A model generated the notes under the pieces. It ran no database searches. It saw only the letters and a list, made by a program, of their open reading frames with translations, and had not been told where the DNA came from. The translations under genes were made by a program, and so were the position numbers. Source: Gari tellinella (Eukaryota > Mollusca > Bivalvia > Cardiida > Psammobiidae). From it: 64,000 nt of DNA. The DNA is taken from the NCBI GenBank assembly GCA_922989275.2, contig OV277857.1:116116231-116180230 (forward strand). Reading direction: 5' to 3'. Positions 23,851-33,479 of the stretch are shown here, in pieces. Positions within the stretch are counted from its first letter, which is position 1. Every line of letters starts with the position of its first letter.

Positions 23851-24059
23851 ACTGAAGACTATGTCAACATACTAAGAATCCATTTCATTCTGTATTGTTT
23901 TGTGTTTAATCCAATTTACTGCCGTGCTCCGAAAATAATTGTTATTTTTTAACAGTTTGGATCCTGATTAGAATATTATATTAGTTAAGTCAATTTACCT
24001 AAATTACGAAAATTTGACAATTAAAACCAGCTAACAACTGTTTAAAGCGTTTGAATGGG
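23851..24059. repeat. Degenerate TTAA-type unit
   Basis: CAATTTACTGCCGTGCTCCG, AACAGTTTGGATCCTGATTA and a closing TTGAATGGGTTAA suggest a very decayed hairpin unit whose right TTAA is shared with the next element. Only the left hairpin arm survives. Confidence 0.4.
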
Positions 24060-24310
24060 TTAACCCTTTACTCCTTGAAACCTCAAATGACCAATTCTAG
24101 TTTTCAATTAAATCTAGTCCATTTTTGACTTTTTATGTTATTTTTTACAATTTATGTCAAAATGACAAACAGTGAAGACACGAAACAGAGGGCTCCTTAA
24201 GGAGCCGTCTGATCAAGAGCTACACTACATGCATAGGGCATGTAAACTCCTCCTAGGTACACTGTTTGCTATTGACGCATTTCTGCTTGACGAGGGTTCA
24301 AATAGTTATG
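24060..24310 (-). mobile_element. Type B hairpin element, minus orientation
   Basis: Read on the minus strand it has ACCCTCGTCAAGCAGAAATG, an ACAGTGTACCTAGG block, and a hairpin with AGAGGGCTCC-like arms (plus strand ACAAACAGTGAAGACACG, AGAGGGCTCCTTAAGGAGCC). It ends with AGTCAAAAATGGACTAGATT and the TTAA at 24060. The right-hand arm has accumulated an insertion (GCATAGGGCATGTAAACTCC). The 24306-24310 end has lost TTAA. Confidence 0.6.
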
Positions 24311-24999
24311 GTACATGTATGACGATAAAACAATCAACACTGTACGTAAATCGAATCCGAATGTATAATAATTATACGTCTCCGAAACAAATACGGTTAT
24401 TTATAGATGTAAATTGTTCCTTAAATTCGTTAAGGACGTAATCTACAAAGTTTCCGAATACATACTTTTGTCGGAGGCAGATTAATGTTTGTAAATGAAC
24501 CTCGCCACTTGAGAGTTGTATATAAGAACACGTTTAACCCGCGATACCTTAGGCTATCCAGTAGCGGATGAACAGTGTTTACTCTGTCAATGGGACCAGC
24601 CGCGCGAAAAGCGCCTTTACTTACAGTTTGGACCCTGTTCAGATGCAGTAATTCGGTGTCTGGTAAGAATCGAACTTATTTACACGCGGTACACCCGTCT
24701 TAGATAAACCATCTTTCAATTTAAACACGGGGGTATTTTCCGTTTCTTTGACATCAAAGGAAAACGATCGATTGTTCAAGTTTCGATTGAATTTTATTGG
24801 TGCCAAGTCCTATAGGAAATGTGTTCTACGGTATCAAACTTTAGCAAAAAAAATAAAAAGGAAAGTACCAAGTTATAGTCTACTTTCTGTCCAAATGATC
24901 GCTCAGCCGACTGTAATTTCACTTCCCTGATAATTGAGCCATTTTTCCTACAACATTGATCACTACTAACATACGGTGCATAGCCAACTGCAGTACCGG
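24311..24999. other. Gene-free stretch
   Basis: Several short open frames but no motif. At 24540-24720 the words GCGATACCTTAGGC, ACTCTGTCAATGGG and ACAGTTTGGACCCTGTTCAG, AATTCGGTGTCTGG hint at an old hairpin element. No gene called. Confidence 0.4.
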
Positions 25000-25205
25000 C
25001 TCAGACCCTTCACATGTACCCATTTTAACCCCTGGATGAAGAGGTGCAAATCGCGGTAAATATCTTTCTCAAGAACATTCCTGTGCATCATCTGGGATTC
25101 GGAAAAAAATCCCTAGTCAGGCTGCTGGTCCGACGGGGATATAACTCACGACCCCTGGTACCGTAATCGAATGTGTTACCACTGGACTACCACCGCTGGT
25201 TTTAA
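25000..25205 (-). repeat. tRNA-derived SINE
   Basis: On the minus strand the sequence opens AACCAGCGGTGGTAGTCCAG then TGGTAACACATTCG, which holds an A-box-like TAGTCCAGTGG, and GGGGTCGTGAGTTATATCCC, a decayed B-box (GTTCGAATCCC in good copies). A unique body follows (CCTGACTAGGGA, CCCAGATGATGCACAGG). The spacing of the boxes matches a tRNA head. The lack of a proper acceptor stem and the long non-tRNA tail argue for a SINE rather than a tRNA gene. Confidence 0.65.
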
Positions 25206-25239
25206 TACAGATTCTGAAAACATAATTTTCACTTTCAAT

Positions 25240-25400
25240 AGCTAAAGTGGTGACATGTGTGGTCATTTGTATGGGAGGTAACCGGAATGCTCGTCAGGGC
25301 GATCAATATACGAGTACCTTCTAACATACTGCTCCGACCGGTGTTCGAACTAGATACCATGTTGGTGACAGATGGAAGCGCTAACTAATAAAATATCCGT
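25240..25400 (-). repeat. tRNA-derived SINE, second family
   Basis: The minus strand reads TTAGTTAGCGCTTCCATCTG then TCACCAACATGGTATCTAGT and TCGAACACCGG. TTAGCGCTTCC looks like the A-box side of a tRNA head and TAGTTCGAACACC is a B-box. The body after the head is not related to the adjacent SINE. The outer limits are approximate. Confidence 0.55.
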
Positions 25401-25436
25401 ACATAACTGTTGGAGGTCAAAATGTTTGATTTATTT

Positions 25437-25530
25437 AATTTCATGTGAAGGGCTTTTGAACGCACTACCCCTGTTTGAAAAGAGCCCTATGTAAATCTGG
25501 TATTATATTAATAAAAATAATAAAAATGAT
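25437..25530 (+). repeat. CR1/L2-like LINE 3' tail fragment
   Basis: GAAGGGCTTTTGAACGCACT, TTTGAAAAGAGCCCTATGTA and AATCTGGTATTATATTAATA match the minus-strand tail at 34.07-34.15 kb (AGCGCTTTTGAACGC ... AGAGCGCTATATAAATCTGG). It ends in an AATA-rich microsatellite as such tails do. It is a 5'-truncated copy or a SINE borrowing that tail. Confidence 0.6.
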
Positions 25531-25656
25531 TTGTAAAGTGTCTCCACTTTAAAGTAACGCTGTCAAAGTCTTTGTGACGTGGCTTAATGAAACGTGTGTC
25601 ATTTTTATGCCCCCACGCTATCCAAGTCTATTCACTTATTTTTTATCCACTTCTAG

Positions 25657-25850
25657 TACAGTCGAACTTCGATATCTCAAACTCGGTTGAGTCGAACATA
25701 CCCGTATTTTAAAGTAAAAACGCGACTTAGCCGCGTTTTAACTTTGAAATACGGGTATATTCATTTAAACCGAGCTTAAAAAAGGCGATTATAGTTTCGA
25801 AATATCGGATAGTTCGAGTTATGTGAGTTCTAGATATGTTAAATGTAACG
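25657..25850. mobile_element. Type G inverted-repeat element
   Basis: The left end is TACAGTCGAACTTCGATATC; the centre AACGCGACTTAGCCGCGTT joins two copies of TTTAAAGTAAAAACG/CGTTTTAACTTTGAAATACGGG. The right outer arm is more diverged (GAGTTATGTGAGTTCTAGAT), so the last part of the foldback pairs weakly. Confidence 0.75.
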
Positions 25851-25942
25851 TATGAATTACAAATATACGTTACTACCTTTTTTAAAATACCATCAATTAC
25901 AAATTAATTGACCAGATTAATGCTTAACAAAGGAATGCTTAC

Positions 25943-26105
25943 CCCCTTCACTGTCTTGTCCAAAGAACATTGGTTAGTTGATCATTGTCAAAGTTTAAGC
26001 TATTAAGCTATCGTAATGATGCTTTTGCAGACAAAGTGCCTGAAATAAAAAAGTTGAGAAATAAAAACAGATGGCTATTAAAGCAGGTGACATCATGACA
26101 CTATA
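25943..26105 (+). repeat. Type A unit remnant without hairpin
   Basis: It begins ACCCCCTTCACTGTCTTGTC and ends GGTGACATCATGACACTATA. Internally AAAGTGCCTGAAATAAAAAA and AAACAGATGGCTATTAAAGC align with the right flank of type A. No CAAACAG hairpin remains between the flanks. The neighbouring retroelement end starts only a few bases downstream. Confidence 0.45.
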
Positions 26106-26118
26106 ATGATGAAATTGG

Positions 26119-26419
26119 CAAGCATGGCGCTAAAATGCGCATTGATTAAAATGTTAAAAGGTGATTTAAAGAAAGATTTTGTTGTGGTGTTAATTGTTAA
26201 TTATTGATTGCTACTGACCGTACCAAGGCGGGCTCCTATATTCACTTTGCTTTATGTTTGTCTTGCGTGTTGTTTTCTATTTAGTGTGTAGATGTAGGAA
26301 TTGTATTGCGTGTGTGTGTGTGTGTTTGTTGTGGTATGACTGTGTGTGTGTGTTCTGCTTGAGAGGTGGGTGTATTGTTTGTGTTACGTTACCTGCTTGA
26401 GTCTTTCGTATTCATTACG
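26119..26419 (+). mobile_element. Penelope-like element 3' end, severely 5'-truncated
   Basis: CATGGCGCTAAAATGCGCAT, TGCTACTGACCGTACCAAGG, CGGGCTCCTATATTCACTTT, a (GT)n tract and TGCTTGAGTCTTTCGTATTC reproduce in order the last 300 bases of the 36.6-37.6 kb copy (which lies on the other strand). Only the 3' non-coding end was copied. The 3' boundary coincides with the other copies. Confidence 0.8.
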
Positions 26420-27222
26420 GCTAAACCATGACATTATTAAATTCCTTTAACCATTCTCCTGACGAAATATTGTCTGATTTTAATTGATCGTCAGCGATCC
26501 GATTGAATTTTTTAATTGAAGAAATTCAATAGACAAAGCGTGATGCGACATCTGATCTTGATCAAAACTCTTTGCAAATACCAGTTAGTTCTGATCTGCA
26601 GGCGAAAATTTAAAGATCAGTTAATGGAAGTGTTATCAATTAATGGAAGTGTTTCGGATGTTCATCAGATGATATAAAAAATCGAATCGATCAGATTCAA
26701 GTTTAGCTTTATCCTTGAAATGTTGTGGTAAATATCCCGATGACCCCTGAATGCGACCTGTAATTTATAGTTTTTTTATCTATGAACAAGAAAATCAACA
26801 GAAACGATGGATGCTTCTCAAAAGATAAACAACAGGTTTTAGCATATTAGCACGTGAACTAATTCCTGTGAATATAAGCATTGATTCATGACCCTTGCAT
26901 CATATGAGTCAATCAGTATGAGCATATACCCAATGCTGCCTTCGAACAGTAAATGTAAGTAATAAACTAACAAGAAAGTATCATTGGCGGACAGACGGAA
27001 AACATTCCATTTGGAAGCATAAAACCTGAAAAGAGCAGTTTCTTTTAACAATAAAATATAAGTTATAAGACACTGAAAGGTATAACTTAAGAGGGAGATC
27101 CATCAAATGTTGTAATATAAAGGTTATGGTTCTTAAGTTTTCCATTTGTCTTGTTTTAGATCTACTGTAGGTGCGTTTGATGTTTCAATGAATCACCATT
27201 AATCATTTTAGAGAAAGAAGCC
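26420..27222. other. Gene-free stretch
   Basis: At 26530-26600 AAAGCGTGATGCGACATCTG, ATCTTGATCAAAACTCTTTG is a hairpin half-remnant, and TTAATGGAAGTGTT is repeated in tandem at about 26619 and 26640. No gene is recognised. Confidence 0.45.
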
Positions 27223-27223
27223 G

Positions 27224-27447
27224 GTGTAACGCAGTAGAATGACCCATCCTTGCAAAAGGACCCGGCTCTTTATACTTCGTAGAGAAATGCCACTAGACCG
27301 TGAGGGGGTCATTCTACTACGAGTCGATGGGTCCTTTTTCTGCGGTCTGGGGTCATTTTTTTCTACATAATAAAATGATCCGGGTCACTGTTCTACATGA
27401 CCCATGAGTCATTTAGCAGGGGTGGGTCATTCTACTGCGTTACACCT
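27224..27447. mobile_element. MITE with perfect 23-bp inverted ends
   Basis: The left end GTGTAACGCAGTAGAATGAC (then CCA) is matched exactly by the complement at the right end. The roughly 178-bp interior repeats GGGTC(A/C)TT-type words (GGGGTCATTCTACTACGAGT, ATGGGTCC, GGGTCATTTTTTTC), so subterminal copies of the end motif are present. No ORF and no certain target duplication. Confidence 0.8.
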
Positions 27448-28406
27448 GACAAAACTGCAATACACAGGATATAAAAAAGAAAATGATGAAAAGATAAGAT
27501 TATGGTTCTTGGACGCAATACTTCCTTATTTCTTACTTTATAAGTTTACAAAACGTCATCGAGTTACCTTTGATATTTTTAGAAATATCGTCCGGTCAAA
27601 AATTTAATTCTGTTATACTTTATTGCTTTTTGAAGTTCCATTGGGTTACATTGATTAATTCAAGAGATGTGTGCCAGAAAAAGAGGATCTTACATGAGTG
27701 TTGATTTATTATCATTGTTGATTAACGAGTTGGTTAAAATAACATGACGCGAGCCATGACGAGCGTTGCATTTATTTTAGTAATGGGCCCGTCACACCAT
27801 AACGTTCTGGCCAGCGTTCTCAGACGATTGAGGAAACGTTGGTAGTCGCCCAAGGTCGCTGGGATAGCGCCAGAAGAACGTTGTGTCAACGCTAGTAAAC
27901 GCTGGTAAACGTCGGTGATCATCGGTAATCGTCGGAGAACGCTGGTCCGAAAAAAAAGTTTTGAACATGCACAAAATTTTTCTCTGAGACCAGCGTTCTT
28001 CTAACGTTTAGTATTAAACGCTGGAGATCGTTTAAGAACGTTCGTTTTGAACGTTTTCTAACGTTCACCGATCGTTGCACGCGTTCGGCTATCGTTAGTC
28101 AGTCGTTACTCTAGCGTTACTTGGTTGTTACTTATCGTTTGCTTTGCAGTAAACGACTCACTGGCGACCTGTCAACGACCGGTGAACGGTCCCCTAGCGT
28201 TCGCAGCGTGTGACTAAAGTCAAAGGAACGTCCTTTTGCGTCCGTATAGCGTTATTCGAACGTTTTCCGAACGTCCATGTATATGGGTATATAAACTAAT
28301 GTTTTTAAGCAAGGTTCTTTTGAGACTAAGGAGGCTATATGTGCTTGTTATATAGCCCAGCATGAAGTACATGTAGATGTACTGGATTTGAACATAGCTG
28401 AACACA

Positions 28407-28932
28407 TTGAGGGACCTCGCCCGTAATGAAAAAGACCCTGACGAAGACGACAGTGCTGGAGTAAATCATGGTCTGTACAACCAACTTACGAGTAAGGTTA
28501 AAGTTCGCCAGGAAGATCTCAGTACCTTCATCAACTTCACTCGCATGCCACCGGAAAGGTTTGATGAAATCCTTGGACGTGTCAGGGGCAGACAAAGTCT
28601 CCGTCCTCACTGTGAAGTGCGCCGGGCTATCATTGATGAGTATCTGCCCGAGGTAATGACTCCTCCAAGCACTCCAGGGGCCCGTTTTATAACATTCTAT
28701 CTAATCTTGTCTTGTGACATCATTTTGGAATCGTCTTGAAAAGACAATTTCAAACAGATGTCGCAAGACATGATTAGATGGAGAAAACAGAATGTAGATG
28801 TAATTTAAAGTTTTGACTTACGACAGTTTTTGTCGTACGAAGTTTTATTGAACGGGTGAAGCCTGGCGTGAGATTGCCAACCAGTTCATGACAAGGTGGA
28901 ACGTCCCTCATTGTGAAGGTGCCACTCATTAA
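28407..28932 (+). pseudogene. Harbinger transposase, deleted and MITE-split
   Basis: The frame 28407-28676 contains GLYNQLTSKVKVRQEDLSTF then INFTRMPPERFDEILGRV, the N-terminal block of HARBI1-like nucleases. It then passes straight to RRAIIDEYLPEVMTPPSTP, a block that normally lies several dozen residues later, which implies an internal deletion. The reading breaks at 28677 where a MITE is inserted and resumes at 28858 as EAWREIANQFMTRWNVPHCE, the natural continuation, before a stop at 28930. The DDE catalytic region is absent, so the protein cannot be a working transposase. Frame and family are directly visible; the deletion is inferred from my memory of the family order. Confidence 0.85.
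28677..28857. mobile_element. Type D MITE inside the Harbinger transposase
   Basis: GGGGCCCGTTTTATAAC opens and CGTACGAAGTTTTATTGAAC closes the insertion. The core foldback pairs TCTAATCTTGTCTTGTGACA with TGTCGCAAGACATGATTAGA. The left arm is shorter than in the 41.8 kb copy because the ACGACAAAAACGGTCGTAAG block is missing. Removing it restores the transposase reading between PPSTP and EAWRE. Confidence 0.85.
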
Positions 28933-29195
28933 GGACAAAAAGGGCTTTTTAGACAGACTGCTGCTGAAAGGAAAAACAGAAGTAACGGAAACTGCTTTTA
29001 TTATTTATACCCCCACACAATTATGCTGCCACCTACCATAAAGGCCAACAGTGACGTATGTTTAGAGATATTTTACCGTAGATCTACATAGATCTACATT
29101 ACAATAAAGGTATATGATGGTTGAATTGAAATTGGAAATAAGGTACATTGTAATTATAGAATCCTTAACAAGTTTTAGCAAAATTAAACAGTTTT

Positions 29196-29292
29196 AGGTT
29201 GATGCGAGATTCGAACCCACGCCAGATAAAATTTCCCCGATCATATACCGGTACTTGTTTATGGCCCTACGACCTATCCAGTACGCTATGTT
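29196..29292 (-). repeat. tRNA-like sequence, SINE head or tRNA pseudogene
   Basis: The minus strand reads ACATAGCGTACTGGATAGGT, then GGCGTGGGTTCGAATCTCGC. TAGCGTACTGGATAGG fits an A-box and GGTTCGAATCTCG a B-box, about 55 bp apart. The acceptor stem does not close convincingly, so I do not call a functional tRNA. It lies within the Harbinger element, apparently a later insertion. Confidence 0.5.
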
Positions 29293-29497
29293 TTCTGATG
29301 ACTAAATCGCTCATTGTTTATGCTATAACTTAACCTTTTCTTTAAAAAAAATGAGACGAAGATATCTGAAATGCTGTTATTCCTTAAAAATGGACTCGGC
29401 GACTCCGTGACACGTCAGACCTAGTTGTTTGACTATAAGTATATAAATTCCATGATTGTTAAAGTCAGGGCGATTTCTTGAAGTTTTTTCCAAAATT

Positions 29498-29815
29498 TCA
29501 ACGTAAATACTGTATTGTGAACGTGTCTCTGATTGACTTGAACCAGGTCCACAAGTGGTCCATGCTCATCTCCAGTTCAGTTGCCTTGCCCTCGAGTATT
29601 CGTTGCCTTTTTGCCTTGTTCCTGTAATCTGTCTTCTGCGTGTTCCACAGCAGTTCGTTTTCGCGGGAAAACTCGACCAGACTATCTTTTTCCACCGCCC
29701 GGTCCACGATTTTACAATCATTTATCTGCTTCTTCCCTCTCTTTGCAATGGTCGGACCGTCATCATTGGGGGTTTCAGGGTGTTTAGGGTCTTCAGGGGG
29801 TGTCAGATGGTCCAT
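29498..29815 (-). CDS. MADF (Myb/SANT-like) protein of the Harbinger element
   Basis: This 105-residue frame has a MADF-type DNA-binding domain at about residues 46-100: LVEFSRENELLWN (46-58), DYRNKAKRQRILEGKA (63-78) and LWTWFKSIRDTF (88-99), with the spaced tryptophan and aromatic residues of the family. Such a protein is the standard partner that helps Harbinger transposase reach the nucleus and bind DNA. Upstream in the same frame, beyond a TGA at about 29821, lies about 40 codons ending in an acidic SSDEEEHHEEEHF run. The ancestral protein was probably longer, and this copy may be a pseudogene with the ATG used only by default. Confidence 0.75.
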   Translation of the reverse strand: MDHLTPPEDPKHPETPNDDGPTIAKRGKKQINDCKIVDRAVEKDSLVEFSRENELLWNTQKTDYRNKAKRQRILEGKATELEMSMDHLWTWFKSIRDTFTIQYLR

Positions 29816-30336
29816 TACTTCTCAGAAATGCTCTTCCTCATGGTGTTCTTCTTCGTCAGAAGACAATGCTAGTGGAAGAAGCTTCTTCTTACCTGCAGCG
29901 CTAGTAGCAGAAGTCACCTTCCCACCCTTTTTGCGTCATGGCGGCACGATGCTGTCTGTTCAAACTCACAAGAACAACTGAATTCACTATGAACTTCCCA
30001 GCGTTTTGTACCCGTTCGACCGTACAAATCACACGCCAGAAAGACGTTATTCTGTCGTTAGTCACACGTTAGTCGAACGCTCAACATGCTTGTCTAACGA
30101 TGGCAAATCGTTCGTTGCGCGCCAGTGGCACGTTAGCACACGCTAATGGTTTTTTGGGGTATCTTACTTGGTCGCTGTTACACGCTTCTCATGCGTTAGA
30201 AACACGCTAGTCATGCGTTAGGCACACGTTAATCAAACGCCAGAAGTGTCATCTTCATTCTAGAACGCTCGAAAATTGAACGATTGAAACGCTCAGAGAA
30301 CGTTAGCCAGAACGTTATGGTGTGACGGGCCCATAA

Positions 30337-30973
30337 ACGAGTTTCTTTAAAAATGATAAGTAAGGAGTACGAATGTGAAATTCTATTTAACAAATAAACA
30401 TTTTAAAAACATTTGAAGTCAACTGAATCCGTAATTGGTTGTCCCTCTGCCATATGTATATTCCGCCAAAACTTGACGTCGTTTATGGTTACTTCATCAC
30501 AAATATCATAATTGGGCAGCCTGTATCAAGCAGCGCTTGTTGACGAAGAAGTTGGACAGCAGCCGAAATATTGATATTAGACTATCATTTATTGAATGAC
30601 CCTAACCCTTACACTGCCAGAAACGGTTTTATGTGAAAAATATATTGTTATGCAGTAGAATTAAAGATAAAACTACTAAAATCATAAAAGGGGAGATAAT
30701 TGAAATAAGGATACAGCTTGAACACTGTACATTATAATATTCTTTATCAGGGTTGTTTACATATGTTTGTTTGGAGAGGTCATCTGGACAAAATTGGAAT
30801 TTGAAATGTGAAAGAGGGAGATCATTCATTATTGAGAGATACAAAAATTATGGTTCTTGCGCACTGCTGCTGTGTCATCTTATATCACTGTATCATATTT
30901 CATTGAACTATATTGAAACTTTAAGAATATATGTTTCCGACAAAGAAGTCTGAATAAGACGGACGGGAGGAAG
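30337..30973. other. Gene-free spacer between two Harbinger-like elements
   Basis: AT-rich sequence with no motif that I recognise. Two short frames of 66-71 codons overlap on opposite strands, without family features. Confidence 0.5.
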
Positions 30974-32423
30974 TAATGAGGCCTTCACATACACGACATT
31001 TTCTTACGATTCCTTACGGATCGCCAACTCGTAGTCAATCGTAAGCATCCGCAAATGATCCGTTAGTGTCCGTAAACAACTCGCAAGTATCCGTACGGAT
31101 TCATAGAAGAAGATGCCCATATTTTTGAGTCAGCATTTTTCTTACGATTGTCCGCGGAGTTATTCTTCCGTAAATCAATCGTAACGATCCGTTATGTATC
31201 GTAAACCGGTTGTAACAACACGTAATCCTCCGTAAACAGCCCACAAGGATCCGTAAACAGTCCGCAAGGATCCGTAAACTGACCGTAACGTGTTCGTAGT
31301 CATCCGTGGTATTAGCGTGGAGGTTTTCCGTCCAAACAGGCATAATCTTGCCAAAAGGACCACAAAAATCTAAGTGAACTATTCTTCCAGTCATATCGAT
31401 GTTCTTTCACTTCATGCCAGTTGTCGAATGATGACACATTTGAAATTGAATACTTTTTGGTACTGAAAAGGTCAAACACGTCAGTTCTCTTAGGTAAATC
31501 GTAACAACTCATAAAGGTGCGTTCACATACACGGGTGTTTCTTACGAGTTCTTATGGATCTCCAAACCGTAGTCAATCGTAAACGTCCGGAAATAACTCG
31601 TTAACATCCGCAAACACATCGCAGACGTCCGTACACAATCCGTTACCATCCGCAAAACTCGACGACATCCGTAAGCCTCCGTCAGACGAAAATCAAATTT
31701 TTTGACATGTCAAAAACTTTTTTACGATAGACTACGATAGACCACGGATGGACTTCTCCGTAACCAACTCGTAAATAATCCGTTACAATCCGCAACTTAA
31801 TCGGAAATCGAACGTAACAACACGTAACCCTAACATTTGCAAACATTTTATATCCAGATTAGACCGCACGTGGCGACATCTCACATCAGGACCTACTCAA
31901 ATTGAGACACTAATCTTATATTTTGTGAAATTTTGTTTACGATTAAGCCCCTTCACTGTCATCACGTAATGAGCTTTGAACATTTCGTCTACGTTTATTT
32001 TATCAAAATTTAATTCTAGGTTTTTTGATTTAAGGAGTATAAAATTGAGTGTCAAGCAGTTTGGTACCTGACCAGGTGCCGCGTCACGCGATGCCAGGTC
32101 TGGGTCCAAACCCTTTGCAAGTAATCATTGTACTCGGGCTAAGGCGGTGAAGGGGCAAGTACAGTCAAACTTATATTGAGTGACCCTTTAACTGAAAGAG
32201 CGTGCAAGTAGAGAAAACCAGGTGCGACTGCTATAGAACGCAGAGTTGTGTCGTAAACATATCGTAATTACTCGTAAGACACCGTAAATAGCCCGTAACA
32301 ATTCGTAACACATCTTAATTCACTCTTAAAAGTGGTTTATATCGTAAGAAACCGTAAACTTTTACGGACGTGTGCCATCCGTAAGCAAATCGTATAAACT
32401 CCGTGTATGTGAAGGCCCCATAA
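30974..32423. mobile_element. Harbinger-like element with CCGTAA arrays
   Basis: The element spans 30977-32420. Left end TGAGGCCTTCACATACACG and right end CGTGTATGTGAAGGCCCCA are inverted repeats, and TAA flanks both sides (30974-30976 and 32421-32423). The interior has dense variants of (C)CGTAA(A/C) words: CCGTAAACA, TCGTAAG, CCGTTA, at 30995-31300, 31535-31830 and 32255-32400. A second left-end-like sequence GTGCGTTCACATACACGGG at about 31517 suggests a related element nested in the first, or a duplicated end. No transposase is recognisable; frames near 31100-31510 (for example HLDFCGPFGKIMPVW on the minus strand) match nothing I know. Confidence 0.7.
31946..32156 (-). mobile_element. Type A hairpin unit nested in Harbinger-like element
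   Basis: CCCCTTCACTGTCATCACGT at the left and GGCTAAGGCGGTGAAGGGG at the right are the type A ends. The hairpin at 32052-32118 has arms TCAAGCAGTTTGGTACCTGA, CCAGGTGCCGCG and their complement ATGCCAGGTCTGGGTCC. Both arms carry a CAGGTGCC/GATGCCAGG variant in place of CAGACGCC, another case of change shared by the two arms. It lies wholly within the Harbinger-like element, so it arrived later. Confidence 0.7.
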
Positions 32424-32881
32424 GGAGGGAGAGACAGACTGACGGAGTAACAGTTAGACGGAAGGACGGATATACGGCCTATGGGCGGAAATGCGGAAAG
32501 ACGGACAAAGCGGCATCTGTCTGCTTATCCCTCTCCGTTCAGGAGCATATACATGACCAATTTCTGTTGGTTTAGACCTGTTTTCAGACTTTTTGAAATT
32601 TTGTTTTTCAGAGAGGAAAAATATTGTAGACTTCTTGTATAGTTGCTATTTAAAGTAACACACGCCCTCTTGAAACGGCTTTTAAAAAATCTTTAAAACA
32701 AATCTATCATTTTCTACAGGTATTATTTTACTGCAAACGCCTTACATGAAAAAGAATAACGTTTTCCCAGCTGTGCCAACGGGAAATGGCAGCAACATAA
32801 GCCGAGTTAAGCTTATTAAGCCAAGTGTGTGTATGTATGTTTCAAATGGCGTCATAGAATAATAACAAAAACAATCTATAT
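32424..32881. other. Gene-free stretch
   Basis: Nothing recognised. A run of GGA/GACGG-rich sequence at 32425-32500 gives a lysine/arginine-rich open frame that I regard as chance. Confidence 0.5.
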
Positions 32882-33057
32882 TCTTTCACTGCCAAATTGC
32901 AACTTTGCAAACAGTTTTAATCCTGAACAGTCACCGCTTAACACAGTGTCCGATTCTGATTCATAATGTTTGACACACGTATCGATATTTCTTCAGTCAA
33001 GAAATCTCTGTTTATATATTGCAGACGAGACTGACAATGCAGACGATATTTCTTCCG
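32882..33057 (+). repeat. Type A hairpin unit, truncated by type E element
   Basis: TTTCACTGCCAAATTGC, then a mismatched hairpin at 32911-32972 (GCAAACAGTTTTAATCCTGA ... TCATAATGTTTGAC) and the block AATGCAGACGATATTTCTTC. The sequence then switches directly to a type E interior at about 33058, so one element has interrupted or replaced the end of the other. Confidence 0.55.
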
Positions 33058-33281
33058 GCATTGAAGATAGGTGACCACTTAAAGCAGGTTGAAAGTAAAG
33101 CAGAATGCGCCTTAAGGCTCATTCTTCTTTACTTTCATCCTGCTTTACGCTGTCATCTGCTGGAATATGATAAACATTTCGTATAAGACATATTTATGAC
33201 TGTATAAATTGGAACTATTTTCTTAAGTGGAGGAATACATTAAATGCGCTTAAAGGCGCTTCTATGAGGGAAAGGGTTTAA
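33058..33281 (+). mobile_element. Type E element
   Basis: TTGAAGATAGGTGACCACTT leads into the hairpin AAAGCAGGTTGAAAGTAAAG facing TTTACTTTCATCCTGCTTTA. AATTGGAACTATTTTCTTAA, GTGGAGGAATACATTAAATG and GGGAAAGGGTTTAA follow, matching 17.7 and 59.3 kb block for block. The left TTAACCC end is missing. Confidence 0.7.
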
Positions 33282-33309
33282 TCAGACAATATTACTTGGA
33301 CGTGTAACA

Positions 33310-33400
33310 GAAGCAGTAGACAAGACAAGACAAGACAATAATTTATTGATACTTTCAGGCCTCCAGCCTATAGTACAAGGTATTGACAATATACATTTAT
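33310..33400 (-). repeat. Retroposon 3' tail with (TTGTC)n
   Basis: The plus strand has GACAAGACAAGACAAGACAA followed by TAATTTATTGATACTTTCAG and GCCTCCAGCCTATAGTACAA. On the minus strand this reads as a unique 3' end followed by a pentanucleotide tail, the organisation of many LINE or SINE 3' ends. No coding part is attached. Family unknown. Confidence 0.4.
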
Positions 33401-33479
33401 ACAAGCAGTGATAGTATGAAAGTGGCTTTGTAACCATCATTAACCATTAAACCCACCTTTATGTTTATACAGTGGAATA

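Larger units (their letters stand above)
27781..30336. mobile_element. Harbinger (PIF-like) DNA transposon, defective
   Basis: The element spans 27784-30333. Its ends both begin TGGGCCCGTCACACCATAAC followed by GTTCTGGC (28 bp identical, then a few more positions with mismatches). TAA flanks both sides (27781-27783 and 30334-30336), the 3-bp duplication expected of PIF/Harbinger. About 450 bp inside each end are packed with AACG/CGTT-containing words (AACGTTC, ACGTTAG, GCTGGTAAACG), probably transposase binding sites. Two coding remnants sit between: a HARBI1-like transposase on the plus strand and a MADF protein on the minus strand, the usual two-gene set. A MITE and a tRNA-like sequence also lie inside. 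Confidence 0.88.

Noticed and set aside
29196..29292. tRNA gene candidate on the minus strand
   Set aside because: A- and B-box-like words are present, but the acceptor stem and the anticodon arm do not fold properly. It fits a SINE head or tRNA pseudogene.
29555..29981. Three overlapping plus-strand frames of 68-113 codons
   Set aside because: They are antisense shadows of the MADF frame and its upstream extension.
31101..31512. Minus-strand frames of 62-97 codons in the Harbinger-like element
   Set aside because: Mostly translations of the CCGTAA word arrays. The unrepeated part has no recognisable family.
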